A DNA stretch of 64,000 bases from Streptomyces spinoverrucosus (lineage in GTDB: Bacteria; Actinomycetota; Actinomycetes; Streptomycetales; Streptomycetaceae): NCBI RefSeq assembly GCF_015712165.1, contig NZ_JADPZX010000001.1:4109001-4173000 (forward strand), written 5' to 3'. Each line of letters opens with the position of its first letter. Position 1 is the first letter of the stretch. The position numbers and the translations under genes were made by a program. Below, one piece after another: positions 25,980-34,937 of this stretch. Under the pieces are notes generated by a model, which was not told the origin of the DNA, ran no database searches, and saw only the letters and a program-made list of their open reading frames with translations.

Positions 25980-26563
25980 AAGCACGGCACCGGATCGCTC
26001 ACGCGACCGTATCCGCCGCCGCGACCCTCCTGCTGGCCGGCTGCGGCCTGATCGGCAGCGAAACCCCGAGCACGGAGAAGACGAAGGGGCCGACCATGAA
26101 CATGCAGGACGCCGCGGACCGTGCGGATGCCATCCTCGATGCCACCTTCAAGGCGATCAAGCCCGGCGTGCAGTGGACCCACGGAGAGACCACCACCGGC
26201 AGCTGCGACCTGTCGCGGCGCCGGGCCGTCATGACCGTCATCTCCGAGCAGCGGCGCGGCAACTTCCTCGGCCTGATCCAGCGACACTGGGAAGGCGAGG
26301 GATTCGAGATCACGGCGGTCAACAAGGACAAGGACCTTCCCGCGATCTACGCCGAGTCCTCCGACGGCTTCACCCTCCGGATGAGCATCGGCGGCAAAGG
26401 ACAGGCTTTCTTCGAGGTCGCCACCCCGTGTGTGAAGGAATCCGCAGTCTCCGACCCCACCACGCCGAGCAACGGACCCAATTACGCCGGTGGCCCCATC
26501 CCGCGTCCCGACGTCACATCCGACTTCTGGTCTTCGGACAGCCCAGCTCCTGCGAAGTCCTGA
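25976..26563 (+). CDS. lipoprotein of the DUF1023 operon
   Basis: A 195-residue secreted lipoprotein. A short basic N-terminus, a hydrophobic segment and the lipobox LLAGC (Cys about residue 23) predict lipid anchoring. The mature part has an ADAILDATFKAIKPGVQWTH segment, one internal disulfide candidate pair (Cys in GSCDLS and TPCVKE) and a Pro/Ser-rich tail. I do not recognise a catalytic motif. The ATGA overlap with the hydrolase gene shows translational coupling, so it probably acts with the hydrolase, for example as a surface partner or an immunity-like factor. That role is inference. Confidence 0.8.
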   Translation: MKARHRIAHATVSAAATLLLAGCGLIGSETPSTEKTKGPTMNMQDAADRADAILDATFKAIKPGVQWTHGETTTGSCDLSRRRAVMTVISEQRRGNFLGLIQRHWEGEGFEITAVNKDKDLPAIYAESSDGFTLRMSIGGKGQAFFEVATPCVKESAVSDPTTPSNGPNYAGGPIPRPDVTSDFWSSDSPAPAKS

Positions 26564-26673
26564 GCGCATCCGTCACCCCAGCAGCTGCCGATGCGGCTGG
26601 TTGTTCCGCAGCGCGCCGAGTCCGGAGCTGAATCGTCCCTCGTAGCGGTCCTTTGAGGTGCTGCGCTCACCGT

Positions 26674-26713
26674 GCGAAGGAGCCCCGTCCATTGCCGGAC
26701 AGGGCTCCTTCGC
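26674..26713. terminator. strong bidirectional terminator hairpin
   Basis: GCGAAGGAGCCC (26674-26685) pairs with GGGCTCCTTCGC (26702-26713), and an inner GTCC/GGAC stem extends it. It lies between the lipoprotein gene and the convergent pirin gene. Confidence 0.85.
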
Positions 26714-26732
26714 GTGTGATACCTCGCGAGAC

Positions 26733-27704
26733 CTACAACCCCCCCTCGGTCATGCCGTGCACCGCCGGGATCGTCCCCAGGCGGCCCTTCTGGAAGTCCT
26801 CGAAGGCCTGCATCAGCTCGTCCTTGGTGTTCATGACGAACGGGCCGTAGTGGGCCATCGGCTCGCGGATCGGCTGTCCGCCGAGGAGGACGACCTCCAG
26901 GTCCGGCGTGTGGGAGTCCTGCTTCTCGTCCGCGCGGACGGTCAGCGAACCGCCGGCGCCGAAGACCGCGGTCTGGCCCAGGTGGATCGGGCGGCACTCC
27001 GCGCCCACCGCGCCCCGCCCCGCCAGCACGTACGCGAGCCCGTTGAAGTCCTCCCGCCACGGCAGGGTGATCTCCGCGCCCGGCGCCAGCGTCGCGTGGA
27101 TCATGGTGATCGGCGTGTGCGTGATGCCGGGACCGGCGTGACCGTCCAGCTCACCGGCGATGACGCGGAGCAGCGCGCCGCCGTCGGGGGAGGTGAGCAG
27201 CTGGACGTGGCCGGCGCGGATGTCCTGGTAGCGGGGGGCCATCATCTTGTCCTTGGCCGGGAGGTTCACCCACAGCTGCAGGCCGTGGAAGAGACCGCCG
27301 GACATCACCAGCTGCTCCGGCGGGGCCTCGATGTGCAGCAGGCCGGAGCCCGCCGTCATCCACTGGGTGTCGCCGTTGGTGATGGTGCCGCCACCGCCCT
27401 GGGAGTCCTGGTGGTCGAAGATCCCGTCGATGATGTAGGTGACGGTCTCGAAGCCGCGGTGCGGGTGCCAGGGCGTGCCCTTCGGCTCCCCGGGCGCGTA
27501 CTCCACCTCGCCCATCTGGTCCATCATGATGAACGGGTCGAGGTGGCGGTAGTTGATCCCCGCGAACGCCCGGCGCACCGGGAAGCCCTCGCCCTCGAAT
27601 CCGCTCGGCGCGGTCGTGACGGCGAGCACGGGACGTGCGACGGCGTCGGCCGGCGCGGTCACGCGGGGCAGCGTCAGCGGGTTCTCGACGGTCACTGCGG
27701 GCAT
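26733..27704 (-). CDS. pirin family protein (bicupin)
   Basis: A 323-residue bicupin. The N-terminal cupin carries the pirin metal motif in PWHPHRGFETVTYIIDG, followed by GDTQWMTAGSGLLHIEAPP with the further His and Glu ligands. The second cupin (PWREDFNGLAYVLAGRG) is degenerate. Pirins bind Fe; some act as quercetinases and others as regulators, so the activity here is open. ATG 27704 has the excellent ribosome site AAGGAGGT. Upstream, TCAAC repeats on the minus strand (TTCAACGCTCAACT) resemble a MarR-type operator and may give redox- or phenol-responsive control. Confidence 0.92.
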   Translation of the reverse strand: MPAVTVENPLTLPRVTAPADAVARPVLAVTTAPSGFEGEGFPVRRAFAGINYRHLDPFIMMDQMGEVEYAPGEPKGTPWHPHRGFETVTYIIDGIFDHQDSQGGGGTITNGDTQWMTAGSGLLHIEAPPEQLVMSGGLFHGLQLWVNLPAKDKMMAPRYQDIRAGHVQLLTSPDGGALLRVIAGELDGHAGPGITHTPITMIHATLAPGAEITLPWREDFNGLAYVLAGRGAVGAECRPIHLGQTAVFGAGGSLTVRADEKQDSHTPDLEVVLLGGQPIREPMAHYGPFVMNTKDELMQAFEDFQKGRLGTIPAVHGMTEGGL

Positions 27705-27776
27705 GTCGGTACCTCCTTGGGCGACGTGCGCTCCACTTTAGTTGAGCGTTGAACTTTCTGCCACCCGGCAACACCG

Positions 27777-27806
27777 ACGGCCCGGAGGACATTCCCTCCG
27801 GGCCGT
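27777..27806 (-). terminator. terminator of the secreted propeller/Ig protein gene
   Basis: CGGCCCGGAGG (27778-27788) pairs with CCTCCGGGCCG (27795-27805). It lies 42 bp past the stop of the minus-strand gene that ends at 27848. Confidence 0.8.
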
Positions 27807-27847
27807 CGTCGTCGCACAGGTGCGTCCCTTGCCTCAGGCCGGCCGCG

Positions 27848-29812
27848 TCACCTGCTGAAGTACAGGTACTTCCACGGGCCGTACGTCGTGGAGTTCACGG
27901 CGTCACCGGACGAGCCGTTGACGTACACCGAGCGCATCCGAGCCCGGATGCCCGACTCGCCGGGCCCCTCCAGGGTGATGGCCGACTTGCCGCTCGTACC
28001 GAGCGGGAAGTACTCCGAGCCCGCCGGGTACCACGTGCCCTGGTAGTAGACCTGCAGGTCGAACCGCTGCTGACGGCCCGGGTAGTAGGTCATCGTCGTG
28101 GTGAGCAGCGGGTCGGTGTTCTTGTGGAACCAGTAGTAGAGCGTCGAGCCGATCTTGGCCGTCTTGTAGTGCCTGGCGACGGCCGTGGAGATCTTGACCC
28201 GGGCGTACGCCGTGGACTTCACCGTCTTCGGCAGGTACCGGGCGTCACCCTTGAAGACCGCGGTGACGGTGGTGTCGCGGGTCATGTCCACGAGGGCGGC
28301 GATGTTGCCCCGGGAGTCGACGCGCCCCGTCCTGATCAGCTTCTTGGGCTTGTCGCCGCCGAACGGGTCGGCCCAGATCTCGACCGTGCGGTTCTTGTAC
28401 GTCGTACCGAGGTGCGCGGTGAACTTGACGTCGGTGCCGTAGTTGTACAGCTTGCCGTTGTTGTTCAGGCTGAGCGAGGTCGAGTTGCGGGAGACCTCGA
28501 CGGTGTCGGAGGCGGTTGTCGCGGTGTGCGCCGCGTCGCCCGCGTACGTCACCGTGTACTTCACCTTGCCGCCGGCCGGCGGTGTGTCGCTGAAGGAGTA
28601 GGTGCCGTCCGCCTTGACCGTGATCGCGGGCAGGGCCTTGCCGTTCGGGCTCTCCAGGTCGGTGCGGGTGACGGCCAGCTGGGTGCCGGCCGCGAAGGGG
28701 ACCGTCGCCGTGATCTTGCCCGTCACCGTCAGCGGCTTGGCGCGCGTGGCAGTCGCGGGGGCGTTCATCGAGAGGGTCGGCACGCTCCGGGCCGGGTCGG
28801 TGAGGACCTTGAGTGTGTAGCCGCCCGGCGACGACGCGAGCACGAAGAGCCGGGAGGCGTCCGGGGCCCAGGCGAGGTCGGACGCGTCGGCGGTGTAGGT
28901 CCGGATCGGCGTGGTCGCGCCGGGCGCGTAAACCGCGACCTTGTATTCGCCGATCGGAGCGACCTGAGCGACCAGCCCGTTCGGCGCGATGTCCGCGGTC
29001 CGCCCGGACGGGTAGGAGCCGGCCGCGGTGAACCTGCCGTCCGCGAAGGCGTGCCGGTCCATACCGTCGACCAGCACCTGCGGGGTACCCGGCGCGAGGT
29101 CGATGTCCTCGCCGATGTACTGCACCGAGTAGCTGTCGTCGTGCGAGGCGACGAGCCGGGGGGCGTCTCCGGAAACGTCGACGACGGCCAGCATGTCCTT
29201 GGTGCTGTCGTAGAAGTCGGTCGCGCCCACGGCCAGGAGCCCGGGCTGGGACGGGTCGGTGTCCAGATAGGCGGTGCTCGAGACTCCGTGGTTCTCCAGC
29301 GGGAGCCGCCCGAGCGTCACCGGGTCGGTGCCGCTCGCCGGGTCCACGGCAGGGTCGACCGAGCCCAGGTCGCTCTCCGTCTGTCCGCCGTACTCGCCGT
29401 AGGTGAACCAGACCTTTCCGCCGGCGTGCTCAAGGTGGATCGGGCCGATTCCGGCGGCCACGGGATACCGGGCCTTCACATCGAGCGTGGCCGCGTCGAG
29501 GGCCACGATCTCGTGGCTGACGCGGGCCGCGGCGTACAGGGTGGTGCCGTCGTCGGACAGCGCCAGGTCGAAGATGCCGTCGATGCCGTCCACCGAGTCG
29601 ACGCGGTTGCCGTTGTAGTCGGCGGCGACGATCCGGTCGTTCGTGTCGTCGCCGACGAAGACCCGCTTGAGCGTGTCGTTCACGACGATGCCCGCGGGCG
29701 AGCCCACGACGACGGAGGCAGCCGACGCCGGGCCTGCCGATACGACGGTCAGCGCCGCCGAGCTGAAGAAGACCGCGAGCGATGTCGCGACCGCGGTGCT
29801 GCGCATGCGCAC
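27848..29812 (-). CDS. secreted protein with beta-propeller-like N-terminus and Ig-like repeats
   Basis: A 654-residue exported protein. A Sec signal peptide (VATSLAVFFSSAALTVVSAG) ends near ASAA. Residues about 35-330 contain YVTN/NHL-like propeller blades (GSPAGIVVNDTLKRVFVGDD, IFDLALSDDGTTLYAA). Residues 330-540 hold at least two bacterial Ig-like modules of the Big_3 type (PLTVTGKITATVPFAAGTQL; KYTVTYAGDAAHTATT; TAVFKGDARYLP). The C-terminal 100 residues are Tyr-rich (YYPGRQQRFDLQVYYQG). No catalytic residues are evident; an adhesive or carbohydrate-associated role is possible. GTG 29812 is used because GGGGG lies 9 bp upstream, with ATG 29806 as the alternative. Confidence 0.8.
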   Translation of the reverse strand: MRMRSTAVATSLAVFFSSAALTVVSAGPASAASVVVGSPAGIVVNDTLKRVFVGDDTNDRIVAADYNGNRVDSVDGIDGIFDLALSDDGTTLYAAARVSHEIVALDAATLDVKARYPVAAGIGPIHLEHAGGKVWFTYGEYGGQTESDLGSVDPAVDPASGTDPVTLGRLPLENHGVSSTAYLDTDPSQPGLLAVGATDFYDSTKDMLAVVDVSGDAPRLVASHDDSYSVQYIGEDIDLAPGTPQVLVDGMDRHAFADGRFTAAGSYPSGRTADIAPNGLVAQVAPIGEYKVAVYAPGATTPIRTYTADASDLAWAPDASRLFVLASSPGGYTLKVLTDPARSVPTLSMNAPATATRAKPLTVTGKITATVPFAAGTQLAVTRTDLESPNGKALPAITVKADGTYSFSDTPPAGGKVKYTVTYAGDAAHTATTASDTVEVSRNSTSLSLNNNGKLYNYGTDVKFTAHLGTTYKNRTVEIWADPFGGDKPKKLIRTGRVDSRGNIAALVDMTRDTTVTAVFKGDARYLPKTVKSTAYARVKISTAVARHYKTAKIGSTLYYWFHKNTDPLLTTTMTYYPGRQQRFDLQVYYQGTWYPAGSEYFPLGTSGKSAITLEGPGESGIRARMRSVYVNGSSGDAVNSTTYGPWKYLYFSR

Positions 29813-29977
29813 AGTGATGAACCCCCACTGAGAACCCGACGGTGCCGGGGAGATGAGAGCGCCGCGCGGCGCCCGGACGCGGATCGCGGGGAAGCGATTG
29901 CGTGCGGGGCGCGGCTGCCAAGCGCACCTTATGGCATGGCTGTGACAACAGGGGAGGGGATATCTCCGTGGAGAGAC

Positions 29978-30033
29978 TGCTCAGCCGTATGTCCGTCGGA
30001 GGGCTTGCTCAGCCGTATGTCCGTCGGAGGGCT
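29978..30033. repeat. two exact tandem copies of a 28-bp unit duplicating the 3' end of the SseB-like gene
   Basis: Units at 29978-30005 and 30006-30033 are identical and begin TGCTCAGCCGTATGTCCGTC. A third, partial copy continues into the coding end of the SseB-like gene at 30034-30056. Each unit contains the antisense of the gene's last codons and stop (TACGGCTGA). Confidence 0.85.
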
Positions 30034-30036
30034 TGC

Positions 30037-30504
30037 TCAGCCGTACATCCGCCGCATCGCGAAGTCGACCATCTCCTCCACGGCCTTCGCGTCGAACACC
30101 ATGCGGTGCTCGCCCTCCATGTCGAGGACGAAGCCGTAGCCGGTCGGCAGCAGGTCGATCACCTCGGCGCCGGTGATCACGAAGTACTTGGACTCCTTGC
30201 CCGCGTACCTCCGCAGCTCCTTCAGCGAGCTGAACATCGGGATCACCGGCTGCTGGGTGTTGTGCAGCGCGAGGAAGCCCGGATTGTCGCCGCGCGGGCA
30301 GTACACCTTGGACGTGGCGAAGACCTGCTGGAAGTCCTCCGCGGTCATCTGCCCGGTGGTGAAGGCGCGCACCGCGTCCGCGAGCGAAGGCGGCGACGGC
30401 TCGGGGTACAACGGCGCCTGTTGCTGTCCGTACCCGCCGGGCATCTGCTGCTGCGGCGGGACGTAGCCCTGCTGGGCGCCGACGTTCTGCTCGTAGCCGT
30501 ACAT
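30037..30504 (-). CDS. SseB-family protein
   Basis: A 155-residue soluble protein. The first 40 residues are Gln/Gly/Pro/Tyr-rich and disordered (QQGYVPPQQQMPGGYGQQQA). The rest matches the SseB N-terminal domain common in actinobacteria: FTTGQMTAEDFQQVFATSKV, then IPMFSSLKELRRYAG and DLLPTGYGFVLDMEGEHRMV. In actinobacteria this domain occurs outside type III secretion systems, and its role is unknown. ATG 30504 opens the frame. The 3' end has been tandemly duplicated downstream as 28-bp repeats. Confidence 0.82.
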   Translation of the reverse strand: MYGYEQNVGAQQGYVPPQQQMPGGYGQQQAPLYPEPSPPSLADAVRAFTTGQMTAEDFQQVFATSKVYCPRGDNPGFLALHNTQQPVIPMFSSLKELRRYAGKESKYFVITGAEVIDLLPTGYGFVLDMEGEHRMVFDAKAVEEMVDFAMRRMYG

Positions 30505-30562
30505 GGGCGCTAGCGTACCGAGAGCGGCGCTCCGCCAGACGGGTCATGGGCAACGTAAGGGA

Positions 30563-30592
30563 GTTGACAGGAGGTTGTCAGCTGGTTGACAG
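30563..30592. promoter_or_regulatory. three direct repeats with exact 11-bp period
   Basis: GTTGACAG (30563), GTTGTCAG (30574) and GTTGACAG (30585) start exactly 11 bp apart, the period bound by OmpR/PhoB-type and SARP-type winged-helix regulators. The array lies 32 bp before the TAGCGT element of the dioxygenase lipoprotein gene. Confidence 0.6.
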
Positions 30593-30624
30593 CCCTTTCC
30601 CTGGTGCCCCACAGCACCGGCTCA

Positions 30625-30630
30625 TAGCGT
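30625..30630 (+). promoter_or_regulatory. candidate -10 of a leaderless transcript
   Basis: TAGCGT ends 8 bp before ATG 30639, and there is no Shine-Dalgarno between them. The other secreted dioxygenase (start 17598) has the same hexamer at nearly the same distance. Confidence 0.45.
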
Positions 30631-30638
30631 CTTTTGCC

Positions 30639-31487
30639 ATGAACGGACAGCGCGACGACGAGACCCACGAGCACGACAGGGGTCTCTCCTACGACCTTCC
30701 CGTCCTCGCCCGCCGCCGGATGATCCGCCTGCTGGCGGGGGCGAGCCTGGTGCCGCTGGTGGGCTGCACCTCCGACGACAGCTCGTCGGCGTCCTCGGCG
30801 GACGCGTCCTCCGGTGCCCCCGCCTCCTCCTCGTCCTCGTCCTCCTCGGCCGGCGAGTGCGCCACCATTCCCGACGAGACCGCCGGCCCCTACCCCGGGG
30901 ACGGCTCGAACGGCGTGAACGTGCTCGAGAAGAGCGGTGTCGTGCGCAGCGACATCACGAAGAGCTTCGGCGACTCGGCCGGCGGCACCGCCGAAGGCGT
31001 GCCCCTGACGATCACGCTCACGGTCGTCGACGCCGCCTCGGGCTGCGGTACGCCGAAGAAGGGCGCCGCCGTCTACCTCTGGCACTGCGACCGGGACGGC
31101 AACTACTCCCTGTACTCCGAAGGCGTCACCGAGGAGAACTACCTGCGCGGCGTGCAGGAGACCGACGACAAGGGCCAGGTCACCTTCAAGAGCATCTTCC
31201 CGGCCTGCTACTCGGGCCGCTGGCCTCACATCCACTTCGAGGTCTACGGCAGCCTCGCCGACGCCACCGCCGCCACCTCCATCACGAACACCTCCCAGCT
31301 CGCGCTGCCGGAGGACGTCTGCGACACGGTGTACGCCACGGACGGCTACAGCCAGAGCGTGCAGAACCTCAGCCAGTTGTCCCTCGAGACCGACAACATC
31401 TTCAGCGACGGCCACGACCAGCAGATGGCGACGGTGACGGGCGGCGTCGAGCAGGGCTACACCGCGGCACTGACGGTTCCGGTGTGA
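30639..31487 (+). CDS. intradiol ring-cleavage dioxygenase lipoprotein
   Basis: A 282-residue protein. LARRRMIRLLAGASLVPLVG followed by Cys is a combined twin-arginine and lipobox signal, so the enzyme is exported folded and lipid-anchored. A Ser-rich linker (residues about 50-75) leads to the dioxygenase core: DETAGPYPGDGSNG, YLWHCDRDGNYSLYS, RGVQETDDKGQVTFKSIFPA and CYSGRWPHIHFEVYG, with Tyr, Tyr, His, His as the probable iron ligands. It is a paralogue of the enzyme at 16618-17598. The shorter start at ATG 30639 puts the signal at the N-terminus and suggests a leaderless mRNA. Triple 11-bp repeats upstream predict specific control. Confidence 0.88.
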   Translation: MNGQRDDETHEHDRGLSYDLPVLARRRMIRLLAGASLVPLVGCTSDDSSSASSADASSGAPASSSSSSSSAGECATIPDETAGPYPGDGSNGVNVLEKSGVVRSDITKSFGDSAGGTAEGVPLTITLTVVDAASGCGTPKKGAAVYLWHCDRDGNYSLYSEGVTEENYLRGVQETDDKGQVTFKSIFPACYSGRWPHIHFEVYGSLADATAATSITNTSQLALPEDVCDTVYATDGYSQSVQNLSQLSLETDNIFSDGHDQQMATVTGGVEQGYTAALTVPV

Positions 31488-31616
31488 CCTGTCACAGATG
31501 ACCGGATCGGGGTTGCTTCTTATTACCGGCGGGTAGCATCATCGTAGCTACTTGTTGGTACGTGAACTAGCGCGAGGATCCAAGTGCCTCGCCGATCTCT
31601 CTACGGAGCCGTCGCC

Positions 31617-33443
31617 ATGGGGCACTACAAGTCGAATCTCCGCGACATCGAGTTCAACCTCTTCGAAGTACTCGGGCGCGACAAGCTGTACGGCACCGGC
31701 CCCTTCGAGGAGATGGACGTCGAGACCGCGAAGAGCATCCTCGAGGAGCTGACGCGCCTCTCGGAGAACGAGCTGGCCGAGTCCTTCACCGACGCCGACC
31801 GCAACCCGCCGGTCTTCGACCCGGAGACCAACACCGCGCCGGTCCCGGCGTCCTTCAAGAAGAGCTACCAGGCCTTCATGGACTCCGAGTACTGGCGCCT
31901 GGGCCTGCCCGAGGCCATCGGCGGTACGACGGCTCCCCCGTCGCTGATCTGGTCGTACGCGGAGCTGATCCTCGGCGCGAACCCGGCCGTGTGGATGTAC
32001 TCCTCCGGCCCGGCCTTCGCCGGGATCCTCTACGACGAGGGCAACGACGTACAGAAGCAGATCGCGCAGATCGCCGTCGAGAAGCAGTGGGGCTCGACGA
32101 TGGTCCTCACCGAGCCGGACGCCGGCTCGGACGTCGGCGCCGGCCGCACCAAGGCGGTGCAGCAGGAGGACGGCTCCTGGCACATCGAGGGCGTGAAGCG
32201 CTTCATCACGTCCGGTGAGCACGACATGTCGGAGAACATCCTCCACTACGTGCTCGCCCGCCCCGAGGGCGCCGGCCCCGGCACCAAGGGCCTGTCCCTC
32301 TTCCTCGTGCCGAAGTACCTGTTCGACTTCGAGACCGGCGAGCTGGGCGAGCGCAACGGCGTCTACGCCACCAACGTCGAGCACAAGATGGGTCTGAAGG
32401 CCTCCAACACCTGCGAGATGACCTTCGGCGACCAGCACCCCGCCAAGGGCTGGCTGATCGGCGACAAGCACGACGGCATCCGCCAGATGTTCCGCATCAT
32501 CGAGTTCGCCCGCATGATGGTCGGCACGAAGGCGATCTCCACGCTGTCGACCGGTTACCTGAACGCCCTTGAGTACGCCAAGGAGCGCGTCCAGGGTCCC
32601 GACCTGGCGAACTTCATGGACAAGTCCGCGCCCAAGGTCACCATCACGCACCACCCGGACGTGCGCCGCTCGCTGATGACGCAGAAGGCGTACGCCGAGG
32701 GCATGCGCGCGCTGGTGCTGTACACGGCGTCGGTGCAGGACGCGATCGCCGTCAAGGAGACGGCGGGCGAGGACGCGAAGACGGAGCACGCGCTCAACGA
32801 CCTCCTCCTGCCCATCGTCAAGGGCTACGGCTCCGAGAAGGGCTACGAGCAGCTCGCCCAGTCGCTGCAGACCTTCGGCGGCTCCGGCTTCCTCCAGGAG
32901 TACCCGATCGAGCAGTACATCCGGGACTCCAAGATCGACACCCTGTACGAGGGCACGACCGCGATCCAGGGCCAGGACTTCTTCTTCCGGAAGATCGTCC
33001 GCAACCAGGGCGCCGCGCTGAACTCCCTCGCCGAGGACATCAAGAAGTTCCTGGCCGTCGGCACGGGTGGCGTGGAGCTGGCCGACGCCCGCGAGCACCT
33101 CGCGAAGGCCGCCGTCGAGCTGGAGGCCATCGTCGGCCTGATGCTGACCGACCTCGCGGCCACCGAGCAGGACGTCAAGAACATCTACAAGGTGGGCCTG
33201 AACACCACCCGTCTGCTGATGGCCTCCGGTGACGTCATCGTCGGCTACCTGCTGCTCAAGGGCGCCGCGGTCGCCGCCGAGAAGATCGAGTCGGCCTCCG
33301 CCAAGGACAAGGCGTTCTACGCCGGCAAGATCGCGGCGGCGAAGTTCTTCGCGGCCGGCGTGCTGCCGGGCGTGACCCTGGCCCGCAAGCTCGCCCAGGG
33401 CGTCGACCTGGACCTGATGGAGCTGGACGAGGCGGCGTTCTAG
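31617..33443 (+). CDS. acyl-CoA dehydrogenase, long (about 600-residue) type
   Basis: A 608-residue FAD-dependent dehydrogenase of the large, DmdC-like group. The N-terminal helical domain ([20 protein letters not shown]) precedes the beta domain with the family signature [18 protein letters not shown]. The C-terminal flavin-domain motif is [20 protein letters not shown], with [14 protein letters not shown] as the catalytic-base region. The last ~120 residues form the extra C-terminal domain (PF12806-like) of this subgroup. It probably catalyses alpha,beta-dehydrogenation of acyl-CoAs in fatty-acid breakdown. ATG 31617 follows GGAG at about 31605. It is monocistronic; a terminator follows at 33464. 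Confidence 0.93.
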   Translation: MGHYKSNLRDIEFNLFEVLGRDKLYGTGPFEEMDVETAKSILEELTRLSENELAESFTDADRNPPVFDPETNTAPVPASFKKSYQAFMDSEYWRLGLPEAIGGTTAPPSLIWSYAELILGANPAVWMYSSGPAFAGILYDEGNDVQKQIAQIAVEKQWGSTMVLTEPDAGSDVGAGRTKAVQQEDGSWHIEGVKRFITSGEHDMSENILHYVLARPEGAGPGTKGLSLFLVPKYLFDFETGELGERNGVYATNVEHKMGLKASNTCEMTFGDQHPAKGWLIGDKHDGIRQMFRIIEFARMMVGTKAISTLSTGYLNALEYAKERVQGPDLANFMDKSAPKVTITHHPDVRRSLMTQKAYAEGMRALVLYTASVQDAIAVKETAGEDAKTEHALNDLLLPIVKGYGSEKGYEQLAQSLQTFGGSGFLQEYPIEQYIRDSKIDTLYEGTTAIQGQDFFFRKIVRNQGAALNSLAEDIKKFLAVGTGGVELADAREHLAKAAVELEAIVGLMLTDLAATEQDVKNIYKVGLNTTRLLMASGDVIVGYLLLKGAAVAAEKIESASAKDKAFYAGKIAAAKFFAAGVLPGVTLARKLAQGVDLDLMELDEAAF

Positions 33444-33463
33444 TCCTGCAGGCATCCTCGTCA

Positions 33464-33500
33464 CGAGGGCCCGCTTCCCTTCGCCGGGAGCGGGCCCTCG
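33464..33500 (+). terminator. terminator hairpin after the acyl-CoA dehydrogenase gene
   Basis: CGAGGGCCCGCT (33464-33475) pairs perfectly with AGCGGGCCCTCG (33489-33500), 20 bp past the stop. Confidence 0.85.
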
Positions 33501-33521
33501 TACGTCGTTAAGGTGAACCCC

Positions 33522-34820
33522 ATGAGCGAACCCTCCCGCTTCGACCGCGGTCACACCGACGACCTCATGTCCTTCCTGGCGGCGAGCCCCTCGCCGTACC
33601 ACGCCGTGGCGAACGCCGCCGAACGGCTGGAGAAGGCGGGCTTCCGACAGGTCGCGGAGACGGACGCCTGGGACGGGACGAGCGGCGGCAGGTTCGTGCT
33701 GCGCGGTGGCGCGATCGTGGCGTGGTACGTCCCGGAGGGCGCCGCGCCGCACACCCCGTTCCGGATCGTCGGCGCCCACACCGACTCTCCCAACCTGCGC
33801 GTCAAACCGCTGCCCGACACCGGGGCGCACGGCTGGCGCCAGGTGGCGGTGGAGATCTACGGCGGACCGCTGCTGAACTCCTGGCTGGACCGCGACCTCG
33901 GCCTCGCCGGCCGGCTGACACTGCGCGACGGTACGACACACCTGGTGAACGTGGACCGGCCGCTGCTGAGGGTGCCGCAGCTGGCGATCCACCTGGACCG
34001 CTCCGTGTCCTCGGAGGGCCTCAAGCTCGACAAGCAGCGCCACCTGCAGCCCGTCTGGGGCCTCGGCAACGACGTGCGCGACGGCGACCTGATCGCCTTC
34101 CTGGAGGCGGAGTCGGGGATCGGGGCGGGCGAGGCGACCGGCTGGGACCTGATGGTGCACTCCGTCGAGCCGCCCGCGTACCTGGGCCGCGACCAGGAGC
34201 TGATGGCCGGGCCGCGCCTGGACAACCTCCTCTCCGTGCACGCGGGCGTGGCCGCGCTGACCGCCGCCGCGACCGGCGGTGAGGAACTGTCCTGCATCCC
34301 GGTGCTCGCCGCCTTCGACCACGAGGAGAACGGCTCCCAGTCGGACACGGGCGCGGACGGCCCGCTGCTCGGTGGTGTCCTGGAGCGCTCGGTCTTCGCC
34401 CGCGGCGGCTCCTACGAGGACCGGGCACGCGCCTTCGCGGCCACCGTCTGTCTCTCCTCCGACACCGGCCACGCGGTCCACCCCAACTACGCCGAACGCC
34501 ACGACCCGACCCACCACCCCCGCGTCAACGGCGGACCCATCCTCAAGGTCAACGTCAACAACCGCTACGCGACGGACGGTTCGGGACGCGCGGTCTGGGC
34601 GGCGGCCTGCGAGAAGGCCGACGTGCCCTTCCAGTCCTTCGTCTCCAACAACTCCATGCCCTGCGGCACGACGATCGGCCCGATCACGGCGGCCCGGCAC
34701 GGCATCCGCACGGTCGACGTCGGCGTGGCGATCCTGTCGATGCACAGCGCCCGGGAACTGTGCGGCGCGGAGGACCCCTCCCTGCTGACGCGGGCGCTGG
34801 TGGCGTTCCTGGAGGGCTGA
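33522..34820 (+). CDS. M18 family aspartyl aminopeptidase
   Basis: A 432-residue zinc aminopeptidase of family M18, which removes N-terminal acidic residues from peptides. Metal and catalytic motifs visible are VGAHTDSPNLRVKP (His and Asp), GPRLDNL (bridging Asp), AAFDHEENGSQS (Glu pair) and CLSSDTGHAVHPNY, with the metal-binding His near the C-terminus in AILSMHSAREL. The length is typical. ATG 33522 is chosen because AAGGTGA lies at the right distance; the GTG at 33513 is part of that ribosome site. It is single, between a terminator and a small membrane-protein gene. Confidence 0.93.
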   Translation: MSEPSRFDRGHTDDLMSFLAASPSPYHAVANAAERLEKAGFRQVAETDAWDGTSGGRFVLRGGAIVAWYVPEGAAPHTPFRIVGAHTDSPNLRVKPLPDTGAHGWRQVAVEIYGGPLLNSWLDRDLGLAGRLTLRDGTTHLVNVDRPLLRVPQLAIHLDRSVSSEGLKLDKQRHLQPVWGLGNDVRDGDLIAFLEAESGIGAGEATGWDLMVHSVEPPAYLGRDQELMAGPRLDNLLSVHAGVAALTAAATGGEELSCIPVLAAFDHEENGSQSDTGADGPLLGGVLERSVFARGGSYEDRARAFAATVCLSSDTGHAVHPNYAERHDPTHHPRVNGGPILKVNVNNRYATDGSGRAVWAAACEKADVPFQSFVSNNSMPCGTTIGPITAARHGIRTVDVGVAILSMHSARELCGAEDPSLLTRALVAFLEG

Positions 34821-34937
34821 GAGGACGGATGCGCCACGTGAGTTGACGGACGGTGAGGACTGCATTCCGGGCGTGCGGGTACCCGAACGCAACCGGAAGC
34901 TCCGGAATCACCGGACCGGAACAGGGAGGCAACGCTC

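Noticed and set aside
29981..30553. 190-codon minus-strand frame reading through the 28-bp repeats
   Set aside because: It is another frame of the SseB-like gene; its protein sequence is Arg-rich and lacks the SseB motifs.
31548..34892. 1114-codon minus-strand frame spanning two plus-strand genes
   Set aside because: It runs antisense through both the acyl-CoA dehydrogenase and the M18 peptidase, each well supported. No natural protein spans such a pair.
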